The notes under the pieces were generated by a model. The model was given only the letters and a program-made list of their open reading frames with translations. It searched no databases and was not told the DNA's origin. From Orientallactaga sibirica (Eukaryota > Chordata > Mammalia > Rodentia > Dipodidae), in the NCBI GenBank assembly GCA_036365145.1, contig JAEOAD010000001.1, positions 104,719,001 through 104,783,000 on the forward strand: a DNA stretch of 64,000 nt. The letters run 5' to 3'. Both the position numbers and the translations under genes were made by a program. Positions 11,521 through 22,609 of this stretch are shown here, piece by piece; the first letter of the stretch is position 1; each line of letters starts with the position of its first letter.

Positions 11521-11572
11521 GTCGTCGTCGTCTCCTCCTCCTCCTCCTTCTTCTTTCTTCTTCTTCTTCTTA
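11517..11572. repeat. Compound trinucleotide repeat (GTC)n(CTC)n(TTC)n
   Basis: Units change from GTC to CTC to TTC along the tract. The matching minus-strand open frame is a low-complexity Arg/Lys/Glu reading of this repeat, not a gene. Confidence 0.92.
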
Positions 11573-12235
11573 TTTTTAAGTAGATGGCATTTCTGAGCAA
11601 TGACAGCTGAGCTAGTCCTCGGGCTTCCACATACATGTGCACATGGACATGCATATAACACATACCTACACACATTATATGAAAGATTTCACTGCTTCAG
11701 TGTTACTTCCACATGCATGTGTTCAAGAGGCTCCACCTGGCGACAAATGATGTCTCGTGTTTTCATATTCCATGCTGTAACCTAGGGTGTAGTGAAGGGG
11801 CTCCTTCCTGCCTAAAAGGTGGATGACTCCTTTCAGAGCAGAAAAAGGTAGCAACAGACATTCCCTCTGGTCTAGAACAGAGTCTCTAAACCTCAGCCCT
11901 ATTGAAATTTGGGGTGGACCATTCTTTGTTGGTGTGCCTTTGGGGTGTTTATCAACATCTAAGCCTCTCCCTCCTAAGTACCAGCAGGCACCCACTCCCC
12001 ACTTGTAGCAGTCAAAAAATATCTCTAGATATTTCTGCTATCTCTTTAGAGGCAGAATTGTCCCTGACTGAGAGCTACTCAATCTCCAGTGATCTCTGAC
12101 AGGGGTTCTAGAGGGGAGCCAGTGTGTGAATTGATAGTTGTGGACCTCTCACAGTTAATTATCCAGCTGTATATCATTCAGTCTTCACAGCTAGTTGGTA
12201 ATCCAGACATAGGAGGTTATGGAAAACTAAGGCAG
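11573..12235. other. Non-coding DNA, nothing recognised
   Basis: No exon or repeat family recognised in about 660 bases. Confidence 0.5.
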
Positions 12236-12440
12236 GGTTTTGAGCAATGACTCAGTAGATAAAGGCATTTGCTTGCAAAGTCTGCTGGTCCGGGTTTGAT
12301 TACCCAGTGCCCATATAAAGCCAGATGCATAAAGTGGTATATGTATCTGGAGTTCATTTGCAGTGACAAGAGGCTCTGTTGTACCCATTCTCTTTCACTC
12401 TCTCACTCTCTCTCTATCAAATAAATGAAAATATTTTTAA
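12236..12440 (+). mobile_element. Dip-like SINE, diverged
   Basis: Head GAGCAATGACTCAGTAGATA, B-box region GGGTTTGATTACCCAG, body AGATGCATAAAGTGGTATA and GGAGTTCATTTGCAGTG, (CT)n, then AAATAAATGAAA. Confidence 0.88.
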
Positions 12441-12679
12441 AAGAGAAAAACCAAGACACTTACCCAAGTTCTCACAACGTGGATCCACAACTTTAAATCA
12501 ATCCCTAGATGACATTAAAGTTGTAAATCATATTGTTTTACATGTTTGTTTCCAAAAAGTCCCTGAAGTCTGTGCTAGGCTAGCGTACCAGGGTATAGAG
12601 TGTGAAGATGACACGGTCCACCAGCCAGCCTGTATTTATTCCCACAAGCTGTGATTCAGGAGAGGAGTGTGACACAGTG

Positions 12680-12850
12680 GAGGAGCCTACATTCAGGGTC
12701 AGGAGTCCTGGCACTGAGGGCTAGCTCTGATGCTGGCTAGCTGAGGACCATTGGGCAAGTCCCAGCTCAGCTTCTTCAGCTCTAGAAAGCAGGGGTCAGT
12801 CTTCATGCTTGCTCAGGTCAGGAGCTCTTTGATGATGTTGAAATTGCAAC
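12680..12850 (+). mobile_element. MIR SINE remnant
   Basis: Ancient mammal-wide MIR order is visible: GGAGTCCTGGCACTGAGGGC, then GACCATTGGGCAAGTCCCAG, then CTTCTTCAGCTCTAGAAAGC. It is much more diverged than the rodent SINEs here, as expected for its age. Confidence 0.6.
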
Positions 12851-14370
12851 ATGTGATATGTCAAGATGAGTAAAAGTTTTTAAATTGCTTTAAGATTATT
12901 CTGCATGCTGGTTAAGACAATTAGTATGCTTTCAAACCTTTGGCTCAACTTAATCTATTAATCTTATATTGATATGTCTCCATTTTCACAACCCTTAGAC
13001 CATTATTCACTTCCTTTGTGAAATTGTTTCTAATTATCTTTCCTGTCATCATAGATTTTCTTTGATTTTCATTCACCTTGGTTCTTACATTTGTAGCCTG
13101 TTCCAACTCACACCTTGTTTCCATCTCAGAGCCAAATGATTTTCACTTACTTGCATTTTAATACTGCAGCCAATAGTAATATATTCAAGAGAAGAAACGG
13201 CGGCTTCTGCCTTATGTTTGATGAGGCCTCCCAGTCAGGAGCGCCCACCTTTCGACATTGTGACACAACGTTATCTACAAATGTGTTGGGCTGCAGTCAT
13301 AGCTATCTTGGGATGCAGGTGGCTGTGGACAGCAGGTTGTCCATGTCTTTATTATAGATGCTGTACAAAGTAGAGGCTCAATAAATGCCTATGGAGTTAA
13401 TTTTAAGACCCAGAATTTATAATTTTAAGGCAAAGTTTTTAAAAGAAGAAACATCTATGATAAGTACTGGTGTACGACTTCTAAGTTTTTCAGTAGCATG
13501 TTACTCTGGTATGAATTGTTAAATGCACTTTTTATTAAACTTCAGTGAAGCAAGATAATGCTGCCATGTTAGCAGTGCTTGCTTCCCCTATTCTGACTCC
13601 TCACATTTCTCAGACCTTAGAATTAAGATGTTTCAGAATGAAGGTTCTTTAATGCTCCATTGAGTCCATCTTTTCAGAAATAGTCCCACATGGGAAAATA
13701 TGACATGTTCATTGCCAGAGAAGAGCTGGTAAATACAACTTGATGTAATATTTCAGCAAAGATTTCAATAACTTTGACATTTTCCTGTAGTCCTTATTTA
13801 CCTTATCAATAGTTACAGTGACATAGGATTGTCAGCTTTTTATATTAAGGCCAAACTAATAAACATGTTGTGTTTATATCTGATATAAGCTGATGTTTGG
13901 GAAGAGTTAAATATCCTGGCAGGCTCTGTGCATAGGTTCCTTCGCTGTAAGTATGCAGATGATGTCTTTAGATACTGTTGTGTATACTTGCTGTTAGCAG
14001 AAAGCCTTGACAACACAACAACCTCACAACTTAACCTTTCTATGAAGAAAAAGATGTTAGTTTTAAATTACATCTACCTTTTAACCTTATTTCAATGTTT
14101 TTATTAATTTTTAGCTTGTTATCATGGCTTTTTAATGTAATGCTAAAAGCAGCTCTTGCAGTAAGATTTGCACCTGAGAGCTTTCTACTTAAACCATTGT
14201 CACTGCAAAGATATATACATTTTATTTCAATTTTTCTTTTTGCAGCATCCATCTTCTTATTTGCATGAAATACTTGGGGTTAATATCCAAGTCTACAAGA
14301 AATAGTGTGAACCCTTCTTTTACCATTATACTACAGTTAGATAGTTACTAAGACTGGGTAGTTGCCAGTG
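12851..14370. other. Non-coding, apparently single-copy DNA
   Basis: No repeat family, exon or RNA gene seen. AATAAA at about 13380 lies in ordinary AT-rich sequence and is not linked to a gene end. Confidence 0.5.
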
Positions 14371-14380
14371 CCATGTAGCA

Positions 14381-14383
<3 letters not shown>

Positions 14384-14415
<32 letters not shown>

Positions 14416-14660
14416 GAGAGAGACACACAGAGAGACAGAGAAAGAGAGAGGGAGAGGAAGACAGATAGAGAATGGGTGCACCAGCAGTCTCTCAGGGGCT
14501 GTGAACGAACCCCAGATGTGTGTGCCCCCTTGTGGGCAAGTGTGGCATTGCGCCCTTGCATTACTTTTGCATCTGGCTAAATGTGGGACCTGGAGATTGA
14601 AACCGGTGTTCTTAGGCTTAGCAGGCAGGCGCCTTAACCCCTAAGCCATCTCTCCAGCCC
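14384..14660 (-). mobile_element. Dip-like SINE, long-body subfamily
   Basis: Begins with an approximately 31-nt T run (poly(A) on the minus strand), then the GA-rich tract. The body has the extended segment CTTGTGGGCAAGTGTGGCAT then TGCGCCCTTGCATTAC before the CATCTGGCTAAATGTGG core. Flanks CCATGTAGCACCTTTT and CCATGTAGTACTTTT form a slightly mutated duplication. Confidence 0.92.
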
Positions 14661-14693
14661 CCATGTAGTACTTTTAAAAATACATTTCTGTGC

Positions 14694-15215
14694 TGAGGAG
14701 ATTGCTCAGTGGTTAAAGGCCCTTGCTTGCAAAGCTTGCTGGCCCAGGTTCAATTCTTCAGTACCCACATAAAGCAACAAGGTACCTGCGATTCCAGCAC
14801 ACCTATGATAGTGGGAGGCTCCTTTGCAGTCTGTTAATTCATTTGAAGCATTAAAAGACCTTGTCTCTGGGCTGGAGAGATGGCTTAGTGGTTAAGGTGC
14901 TTGCCTGCAAAACCTGAGGCTCCGAGTTCGATTCCCCAGGTCCCACACAAGCCAGATGCAGATGGTGATGTGTGCATCTGAGTTCATTTGCAGTGGCTGG
15001 AGGCCCTGGTATGCCCATTTATTTATATTCTTTCTCAATCGCTCTCTTGCTTGCTCTCTCTCTCTGTGTGTGTCTCTGTGTATATAATAAATAAAAAACA
15101 AAAAGACCTTGTTTCAAAGAAGGTAGAGCACAGACACCTCAGAATTGTCCTCTGGCCTGCACATATGTGGCATGCACACACATACATCCATGCACACAAT
15201 TGTGTTTTAAAGTTC
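14694..15215 (+). mobile_element. B4-like SINE split by a Dip insertion
   Basis: An ID-like head (GAGGAGATTGCTCAGTGGTT, then AGGTTCAATTCTTCAG) leads into AAAAGACCTTGTCTC at 14853. The element resumes after the inserted SINE with AAAAGACCTTGTTTC (15101), a B4-type CAGAATTGTCCTCTGGCCTG and a CA-rich end. The host is clearly older than the insert. Confidence 0.7.
14869..15100 (+). mobile_element. Dip-like SINE nested in a B4-like SINE
   Basis: Intact A box (TGGCTTAGTGG) and near-perfect pol III B box (GAGTTCGATTCCCC), full body, (CT)n and AATAAATAAAA. The 12-bp AAAAGACCTTGT is duplicated exactly at 14853-14864 and 15101-15112. Confidence 0.95.
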
Positions 15216-15368
15216 ACTTGTAGAGGCTCATAGGGAATGGTGGTAGGTTGTGCTGGAAAGAGCCACGAACTGCTAATGTGAAACTCTGGAGTGAAGTCTT
15301 GCCTTGGCACCAGCCACTTCTGAGAACCTTTACTGTCTTCATTTGTTCACATCATGAAATGCTCTAAA

Positions 15369-15575
15369 AAATTGGAGAGATGGCTTAGCAGTTAAGACGC
15401 ATGCCTGTAAAGCCTAAGGACCCAGGTCCTATGTAAACCAGATGCACAAGGTGGCACATACGTCTGGAGTTCGTTTGCAGTGGCTAGAGGCCCTGCCCAT
15501 TCTCACTGTCTCTCTCTCTCTCCCCCCTTCTCTGTGTCTAATAAAAATTCATAAATAAAAATTAAAAAGATTTTT
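15369..15575 (+). mobile_element. Dip-like SINE with deleted B-box region
   Basis: Head ATTGGAGAGATGGCTTAGCAG is followed directly by GACCCAGGTCCTATGTAAAC, so the usual TTCGATTCCCCAG segment is missing. Body, (CT)n and AATAAAAATT tail follow. Without its B box this copy should not be pol III active. Confidence 0.9.
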
Positions 15576-15590
15576 TAAAATGTATTTGGG

Positions 15591-15758
15591 AGCCGTGTGT
15601 GGTGGCACATGCCTTTAATCTCAGCACTTGGGAGGCAGAGGTAGAAGGATCACCGTGGGTTCAAGGCCACCCTGAGACTACATAGTGAATTCCAGGTCAG
15701 CCTGGACCAAAGTGAAACCCTACCTTGAAAAGCCAAAAAAAAAAAAAAAAAAAAAAAA
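15591..15758 (+). mobile_element. B1 SINE with perfect target-site duplication
   Basis: GCCGTGTGTGGTGGCACATG start, TTTAATCTCAGCACTTGGGA, the Dipodid-type CACCCTGAGACTACATAGTG and TCAGCCTGG, then a run of about 24 A. GTATTTGGG is repeated at 15582-15590 and 15759-15767. Confidence 0.95.
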
Positions 15759-16089
15759 GTATTTGGGGTTGGGTAGAGAGCATGCCAGAACAGTCTCATA
15801 ATAAGGCCCTTATGGAATGTGTCCTCAGTGTATTCTTAGTTACTCCCTCTGTCTCTGATAGACTGGTCTGCTCAAATCCAAAGTTGTCTTGGAAATCTGA
15901 AACTTGCATAATTTTGCATTCAGGTTATTATGCTTTGATAGTTATTGCAAGCAATATTAGAAGTAATTTCACATGTCTAAGGTATGTACACTGCACCAAA
16001 AGAATCTAAGAATTCATAGTTTTCTATGGTAGCATACTTGGACTAAGGGCCCCGTATGATAATTTCTTCACTTATATATGGTCATCTTT

Positions 16090-16257
16090 CCTTTTCTTTT
16101 GTTTTCTTTTGTTTTCTTTTTGAGGTAGGGTCTCACTCTAGCTCAGGCTGACCTGGAATTCACTATGTATTCTCAGAGTGGCCTCGAACTCATGGCAATC
16201 GTCCTACCTCTGCCTCCCAAGTGCTGGGATTAAAGGCGTGCACCACCACACCCGGTT
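16090..16257 (-). mobile_element. B1 SINE
   Basis: Reverse complement gives a complete B1 with T-rich (TTTTC)n on the tail side. GGTCATCTTT flanks both sides (16080-16089 and 16258-16267), a 10-bp duplication. Confidence 0.95.
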
Positions 16258-16267
16258 GGTCATCTTT

Positions 16268-16560
16268 TCTTTTCTTTTTTTTAAAAAATTTTTATTTTTA
16301 TTGACTTCTTTAATTGTAGACACTATCCCATGTTATTTCCCTCCCTCCCCCCACTTTTCCCTTTGAAACTTCACTCTCCATCATATCCCCTCCCCCTCTC
16401 AATCAGTCTCTTTTTTCAGTTTGATGTCATGATCTTTTCCTCCTATTATGATGGTCTTATGTAGGTAGTGTCAGGCACTGTGAGGTCATGGATATCCATG
16501 CCATTTTGATCTTTTCTTGACTTCACAGCAAATTCCAGACCACAATCATTTCTGAATTCC
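16268..16560 (-). mobile_element. Probable L1 3' UTR fragment
   Basis: TTTTTATTTTTATTGACTTC starts a pyrimidine-rich stretch. It then shares wording with the minus-strand L1 3' ends elsewhere in the window (for example TCTTATGTAGGTAG compared with TCTTATGTGGGTAG near 3389). The boundaries are soft and no coding part is present. Confidence 0.45.
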
Positions 16561-17278
16561 CACATCTACATTTCTCTATTTACTGCATAACCATAAATTT
16601 TGCCATATTTACTGTCCCCTTATTTCAATGCATTGTGCCTATTAAAATTGCAATATTTCAGTTGGAGATAAAAATCACTGCAGGGAAAAGTGATCTCAAA
16701 GGAAGGATTGTGTATGCCTCGTATGTGTCTTACAAATGTTCTGTATCTGGCTTGAGTAATTAAGCTGGAATTAATAAACTTTAAGAAAGGGAGCCAGGGG
16801 TCTGCAAGTTTGCATCGTGGAATAGCAGGCAGTGTTTATCATTGCTTATTGGATCAGATCCAGATTTTATATTCTAACACTCATTTCATTCCTGCATCCC
16901 CCTAATGCCCATGCTACTTCACTCTACAAGTTTCAGTCACCCTCCTTTGCTTCCCATGATCAGATCAAGCTTCCATTGTTACATATGGCTGATTCATTTA
17001 TTCCCACCTCCTGCCTTTACACATGTGTCCTGCCTGGAGTACTTTCCTACTTATAGCCTCATGGCCTTCAGACTATTCACAACTCATTACTCCAATGAGT
17101 CTTTCTAGCTGATGCCATCTTCTCAGTTTTGCCTATACTTTGTAATATATTTACCTGAAAGAAAGAAAATAGATGACTTTTGTCCAGGTAATTTGGCTTC
17201 AGAATTGGCTGTCATCTTAAAACTTAACTTAAATTTATATGAATATTTTGGTAGTAATTAATAGTCCTTTCTTTTCTT
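16561..17278. other. Non-coding DNA, nothing recognised
   Basis: No exon or repeat family recognised. The two short plus-strand open frames near 16832-17108 overlap in different frames and look like chance. Confidence 0.5.
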
Positions 17279-17470
17279 TTTTTTTTTTTTTCTTTTTTCT
17301 TTTTTTTTTTTTTTTTTTTTTTTTTGGTTTTTTCGAGGTAGGGTCACACTCTAGCTCAGGCTGACCTGGAATTCACTGTGGAGTCTCAGGGTAGCCTTGA
17401 ACTCTCAGTGATCTTCCTACCTCTGCTTCCCGAGTGCTGGGATTAAAGGTGTGCGCCACCATGCCAGGCT
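17279..17470 (-). mobile_element. B1 SINE with long poly(T) side
   Basis: A T-rich tract of about 47 nt is followed by TCGAGGTAGGGTCACACTC, CTCAGGCTGACCTGGAATTC and the GATTAAAGGTGTGCGCCACC B1 start on the reverse strand. Confidence 0.93.
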
Positions 17471-17522
17471 TCTTTCATTTTTTTTTTTTTTAACCTGTGT
17501 AGATTGCTAAGAAAGAGAAATT

Positions 17523-17700
17523 TGGGGCTGGAGAGATGGCTTAATGGTTAAGGCACTTGCCTGAGAAACCTAAAGACCCAGATGCACAAGGTGTTGCATG
17601 TGTATGGACTTAATTTGCAGTGGCTAGAGGCCCTGCTGTGCTCATATTCTCTCTCTGTCTCTTTCTCAAATAAATAAATAAATAAAATATTTTTTAAAAG
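17523..17700 (+). mobile_element. Dip-like SINE with internal deletion
   Basis: Head GGGGCTGGAGAGATGGCTTA is intact. The B-box and CCCACGTAAGCC region is missing: CTAAAGACCC joins directly to AGATGCACAAGG. Tail AAATAAATAAATAAATAAA. AAAGAAATTT-like sequence on both sides suggests a duplication. Confidence 0.9.
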
Positions 17701-18187
17701 AAAGAAATTTCTTTGTATTATACAAAGAAATGTTCAACAACCTGTTTGGGTGATGATTTGATTTATTGTGTTGCATTTCATCATGTCACAGTACATAAAC
17801 TAAAAGAGTATTGTGAGAATGTCAGAATATACACTTCTCGTTTAATGCTGGCATGTTTTTACTGCTTTATTTTGCACACCCCCAATGTCTGTCCTATTAG
17901 GTGCTATCTAGCCTTGAACTGCCTTACAGTTTGCTTATTTTTATGGACAGGTAGCCTTGTTAGTCCAACTACATTGTATACTATTTTATAGCCTATAACT
18001 TTCCATGCTTTGTAAGAGTATATAAATTCTATGTAAAGCCAGCCTGGTGGAACAGCTAGTTACTCTCTCCTTAAGCTGAGGCAAGAGGAGCCCAAGTTCA
18101 AGCACAGCCATGTCAACTTGTTAATACCTTGCTTAAAATGAAACATAAAGTAGAAGTAAAGGAATGATAATAATGGTAATAATTATG
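17701..18187. other. Non-coding DNA, possible old SINE trace
   Basis: No gene. Sequence near 18041-18140 (AGCCTGGTGGAACAGC, GAGGCAAGAGGAGCCCAAG) faintly recalls a B1-like layout but is too diverged to call. Confidence 0.4.
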
Positions 18188-18263
18188 AGTTTGGATTATA
18201 GTTCATTAGTAAAGCCCTTGCCTAGCATGCATGAGGCCCACAGTTTAATCCCCAGTGCCACAC
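18188..18263 (+). mobile_element. ID-type SINE
   Basis: TTTGGATTATAGTTCATTAG, AAGCCCTTGCCTAGCATGCA and TTTAATCCCCAGTGCCAC follow the tRNA-Ala-like ID pattern. A CA-rich tract follows. Confidence 0.75.
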
Positions 18264-18330
18264 ACATGTATGTACATACACATGCATGTGTGCGCGTGCG
18301 CGCACACACACACACAAACACACACACACC
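18262..18330. repeat. CA/TG-rich alternating tract
   Basis: CACACATGTATGTACATACA runs into GTGTGCGCGTGCGCGCACAC. The CG-rich centre (about 18289-18304) makes it a plausible Z-DNA-prone stretch at the 3' end of the ID element. Confidence 0.9.
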
Positions 18331-18980
18331 TCTATGTATTTGTGAATGAATAGATAAGATAGTAAATCTGATACTCTATAAAATTGAAATTGTTGTCCAA
18401 TTAGATGTTCATGATATGTGAGGAGAGCCAAGTTGGTCTGTCTTATGAAACATACATTCCAATGTAAAGTTTCCTAAATTTGAGTAAAACTCTGTATTCT
18501 GGTTAAGATATAAGACTTTGCTGTCCAATACCAGCTAACACTAGACCCAAGGCATCAGCTATAGGAGTGTAGTCAGCTTGCTAAGCTGGCCAGGGGCTGA
18601 GCAAGAATTAGGAACCAGCATTTGACTCTATTCACTGTTCCTTGCAGCGTAGTAATTCGTTGTTTGTAACTTGGGTTTATTAGAGCAGTCTAACTTTTGT
18701 TTAAAGTTATGTAAGACTCTGGCCTCTTCTCAGTTCCCTGATCATCATTGCTTGATAGTTAAAGATTTGTGGGATGTTATTTTTTCAGGAAATACATACA
18801 TATTATTTATGGTATTTTCAAAATAAATGTTTTGAAAAATATTATAAACAACACTTCAAGAATTTCTATGTATTTTAGAATCAAGAAACATACCATGAAA
18901 GAGCTGTTGGAGAACCCAAGACTCAGTAGTTGCAGAAGTTATATGATAGATTACAGTATTGTATCTGCAAGCAACGTTTC
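18331..18980. other. Non-coding DNA, nothing recognised
   Basis: No exon, RNA gene or repeat family identified. Confidence 0.5.
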
Positions 18981-19211
18981 TTTTTTACATTTTTATTTGT
19001 TTACAGACAGAGAGAGATAGAGTGTGACAGAGAGAGAGAGAGAAAGAGAGAGAAAGAGAATGGGTACATCAGGGCCTCTAGCCACTGCAAATGAACTTCA
19101 GATGTATGTGTCACCTTGTGCATCAGGCTTTACGTGGGTCCTGGGGAATTGAACCCAGGTTATTAGGCTTTGCAGGCAAGGGCCTTAATTGCTGAACCAT
19201 CTCTCCAGCCC
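18981..19211 (-). mobile_element. Dip-like SINE
   Basis: GA-rich tract (19008-19060) is followed by GGGCCTCTAGCCACTGCAAA, a TTGTGCATCAGGCTTTACG core and CTGAACCATCTCTCCAGCCC (head). Complete but moderately diverged. Confidence 0.93.
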
Positions 19212-19658
19212 AAATTTTCTTTTTTAAATCAAAGGAAAAACAATATTCATTAACTGTCTGAGATCACTTTTTTTGCTTGTGGAACTTGGTCTTTCAGCTG
19301 TGTTTCCTCATCTGCGCAATGAGTGGTTTAGCCTAGGCTTGTTGACTTGAGTGGGATCAGAACCCTGAAAGGACTCGATAGTTAATACATAGACGCCGGG
19401 CCTACCCTAGATTTTCTGATTCAGAACTGAAGCTGTCCGGGAAAGGCCTGGGTCTGTTCATTCTAAAGGTTCCAGGTGTATGTGGTAGTCCCTGTCACAG
19501 GACCACACTTGGACGGCCTTGGCACTAGAGGATCCTGAGGCCCTCCTGAGATCTAAAGATTTTGACTCGCTGGTGCCAATTTCTTGGGCTCAGTGTAAGG
19601 CATCTTGTATCTTACACTTTGAAGCATCTATATCTTTGCCCTTCTCTATTTAATTTTG
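19212..19658. other. Non-coding DNA, possible MIR trace
   Basis: TTTCCTCATCTGCGCAATGA near 19303 recalls the MIR core, but too little is left to define an element. No gene seen. Confidence 0.35.
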
Positions 19659-19673
19659 TCTGAAGCTTTTTCT

Positions 19674-19876
19674 TTTTTAAAATAGTTTTATTTTTATTTA
19701 TTTATTTGAGAGAAAGAGGCAGAGAGAGAGAGAGAATGGGTGCGCCAGGGCCTCTAGCCACTGCAAACAAACTCCAGATGCATGTGCATCTGGCTTATAT
19801 GGGTCCTGGGGAATCAACCGAGGTCTTTTGGCTTTGCAGGTAAGTGCCTTAACCGCTAAGCCATCTCTCCAGCCTC
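19674..19876 (-). mobile_element. Dip-like SINE with target-site duplication
   Basis: Lacks the usual CCACCTTG segment (ATGCATGTGCATCTGGC). TCTGAAGCTTTTTCT (19659-19673) and TCTGATGCTTTTTCT (19877-19891) form a 15-bp duplication with one mismatch. Confidence 0.95.
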
Positions 19877-19891
19877 TCTGATGCTTTTTCT

Positions 19892-21809
19892 AATGCATGT
19901 TCCCATCCCTTAGAAATTCTTCCCCAATGCCTCATTTTTTAGGTACTGCCAAATAGAATGTTTGTTTAAGTAATGTTAGCAAAATACATTTTCAGAACTG
20001 CTCTTTAGGGAAATTTAAATGAAAATTTAAAATATCATTAAGAATGCAAACAATAAATTCTGTGATTAGCTGTAGGCATCTTTACATTGGGATGACTAAA
20101 AAGGGTTCTGGTTAATTAGAAGTAATTTGTTAGAAACCTGAATCCTCTTTTTTTCCTCTCTTAGATTAAAACTCAGTTCCCAGCTGGATGCTTATAAGTG
20201 CAGGAAATGTAATTGTCAGATGATTAATTGCAAAAGATAGATAATTAGAGTTCATATGATGTGTCCAGTGTGGGTAACCAAGAGGTTGACTACTCTGGGA
20301 AAGAGAGCAGTGGAATCCGGATTGCGGGATGTGGCTGTAGGTGGCCACTTACACCCCGGGCCTTGTAGACAGTTGCTTTCCTCGTGCCTTTCCCACCCAT
20401 TTTCAGCAAGTTCCTCACAGTAAAAACTACTAGAAGAAAATTCTCACAACCACAAATCAGGCTTTGAAAATCTAGCTGTTGTCTAAACTACCTTTCTAAT
20501 GTCAAATAAAGGACTTGGATTTGTAGCCTTTTCCAATACCTTTTATTGATTTCTTTTTAAATCTGTCTCCATTGAACCTATGTAAAATATCTCATCCCCA
20601 GTGAAATGACTTGTTTTTATTTCTTAATTTTCAAGAGTTAAATCTTGTTTCTTTTGGCTTTAGTGTACTCCGTTCCTGGAAAGCTAAGTGTTTTCATCAT
20701 AAATCACTGGATCCCAAGAGGGAATCATTTTTGCCTTTAAAATAAATGTATTGCTAGCATTTCTTTTAAAATCCTCCATCAAAATAATTAATGATATGAG
20801 GTTAAAAAAGCCCTCTTACAACTTGTCAGTAATCAAATTAGTCATTTCCCATCTAGCTCACCTGTTGGCTTAAAGTCACAATGAAATTAATGCAAAACTA
20901 GATTTTTTTTCCTCCTGTATTTGTAAATAGGCCTCTTTCTCCATCTTTAAATTTAGCATTTTTTACTGAAGAGTTTTTCAGCCCTCAGATATACTGTTTT
21001 ACAAATTCAGCTAATGACCCAAATCCAGCTTGTTTGTTGTATAGGAGTTCTATTAGAATAACTCAGTGTGTGTGCATTGTCATTAATGATATGCTCATTT
21101 TGATAATGGGGCTGCAGAGTCTTAGTCTATAGTCCTTGGGGAGATGCTACCATTTTTTTAACTAAGTATTGTTCTGGCTCCTTTCCTTGATTGGCCCAGA
21201 AATAGCAATCAGCTGGGGAGCAGGATGACATGCCTCTTAGCGGTCCCTTTGATCTTTGAGATGAGTATCAACATTGTATGCTTCCTAATGGAAGTGTAAT
21301 TTAATGAAATCTATTGGGTAAACATACTTCAGATGTTCAAAGGAGGTGACAAAATTTTTGCTGGCAGCCAGGACCTGGCTGCTTTCCAGCTTGCCTCTAG
21401 CTGCTATGCATATAGCATTGAGAAAGGCACTTAAAATAGGAGCAGGGTATTATTTTCATTGTGTTTTCAAACCCCCTGCCCACCCTCCCCACCCATTCCT
21501 TTCCCTTAAGTTTATTTTTGTGGTGTTTCTACAAGTGCCCTTTGACATACAACCTTTCCTCATATAAAATAGAATGTGAGATTGTATCTTTTTCTAGGTT
21601 TATTTTATGACACCAAGTCATATAGGCACCAAACTCTGGAGAAGTTGTTGGCATGAGGTTTTCCCAGAACATCTTACAAGAAAAAAAAAATGTTCTATAA
21701 AAAATGTATATATTTTTTCAAAGGCTCTGGTTGGCTAAATTAAGCATTCTGTTTTGTAAGAAGATAGAACCCTTTTGTTTTAAGCATCTGTGAGAAAGTG
21801 TAATGGAAT
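19892..21809. other. Non-coding, apparently single-copy DNA
   Basis: About 1.9 kb with no rodent SINE, no L1 and no exon recognised. It is AT-rich and evenly textured, consistent with intron or intergenic DNA, possibly with conserved segments. Confidence 0.5.
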
Positions 21810-21985
21810 TAGCTGAGACAGCAGGAGTCTGGCATTCTCACTAGTCTTAAGTCTCTCTCTCTCTCTCCCTTTCTCTCCCTGTCTCTCTCTGGGCCACAGT
21901 TTCCTTATCTGTAAAATGGAGAGATTGAATCAGTTGTTCCACAGGTCACTTTCAGCATTGAGATGCTATGATTCTTTTTAAGACT
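21810..21985 (+). mobile_element. MIR SINE remnant with CT expansion
   Basis: GGGCCACAGTTTCCTTATCT and GTAAAATGGAGAGATTGAAT are the MIR core. CAGCATTGAGATGCTATGA matches the MIR 3' part. A (CT)n tract at 21851-21893 lies inside the element where MIR copies often lose similarity. Confidence 0.7.
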
Positions 21986-22376
21986 AAATATTAGCACTCT
22001 CCAGTAAAAATATATGAGAAGTTTTTTGTTAAAGTGCATAGTCAATATTTTTTGTCTAAAAATGATTATAGAAAATTGTGTGATTTAGTTCTCAGCAACT
22101 CAGCACTGAGCTCTTTTGAGCCACTCAGTCTTTATTCTAGGAAAGGGACATCTTGGGCAGCTCCATATCTCCTGTTTAACTTCTCTCTGGTTTCTTCTCG
22201 TAGACTGGGTCCTCTTGTGTCCTGGTTGGAGCATTCTTTGAGCCTGCCTCCATTGGGGCTAGACTTTTGTGCTTTACATATGAGAGAATTGTTTCTGTCA
22301 GCATCTTCCTCTTTTTTCACTGGGAACAGCATCGAGTTTGCAACCTTCTCCCCAGGAGTGTATCCCATGTACATCT

Positions 22377-22609
22377 TTAAAATTTTTTTTAAAATTTGTT
22401 TACTTTATTTGAGAGACAGACAGAGAAAGAGGCAGATAGAAAGAGAGAGAATGGGCATGCCAGGGCCTCCAGCCACTGCAAATGAACTCCAGATGCATGC
22501 GCTCCCTTGTGCATCTGGCTTATATGGGTACTGGGGAATCGAGCCTCAAACCGGGTTTCTTAGGCTTCACAGGCAAGCACTTAACCGCTAAACCGTCTCT
22601 CCAGGCCCG
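22377..22609 (-). mobile_element. Dip-like SINE, subfamily with GCCTCAAACC insertion
   Basis: Reads GAATCGAGCCTCAAACCGGG where most copies have GAACCTGGG; the same insertion occurs in the copy at 45849-46099. CCCATGTAC is repeated at 22364 and 22610, giving the target-site duplication. Confidence 0.94.

Noticed and set aside
14869..14945. A possible tRNA gene from good A and B boxes
   Set aside because: The boxes belong to the head of a Dip-like SINE; the body, CT tract and target-site duplications follow.
22034..22591. 185-codon plus-strand open frame, the longest in the window
   Set aside because: Its second half is a reading through the Dip-like SINE (GMPGPPATANELQMHALP-type text recurs in every such copy) and the first half has no homology.
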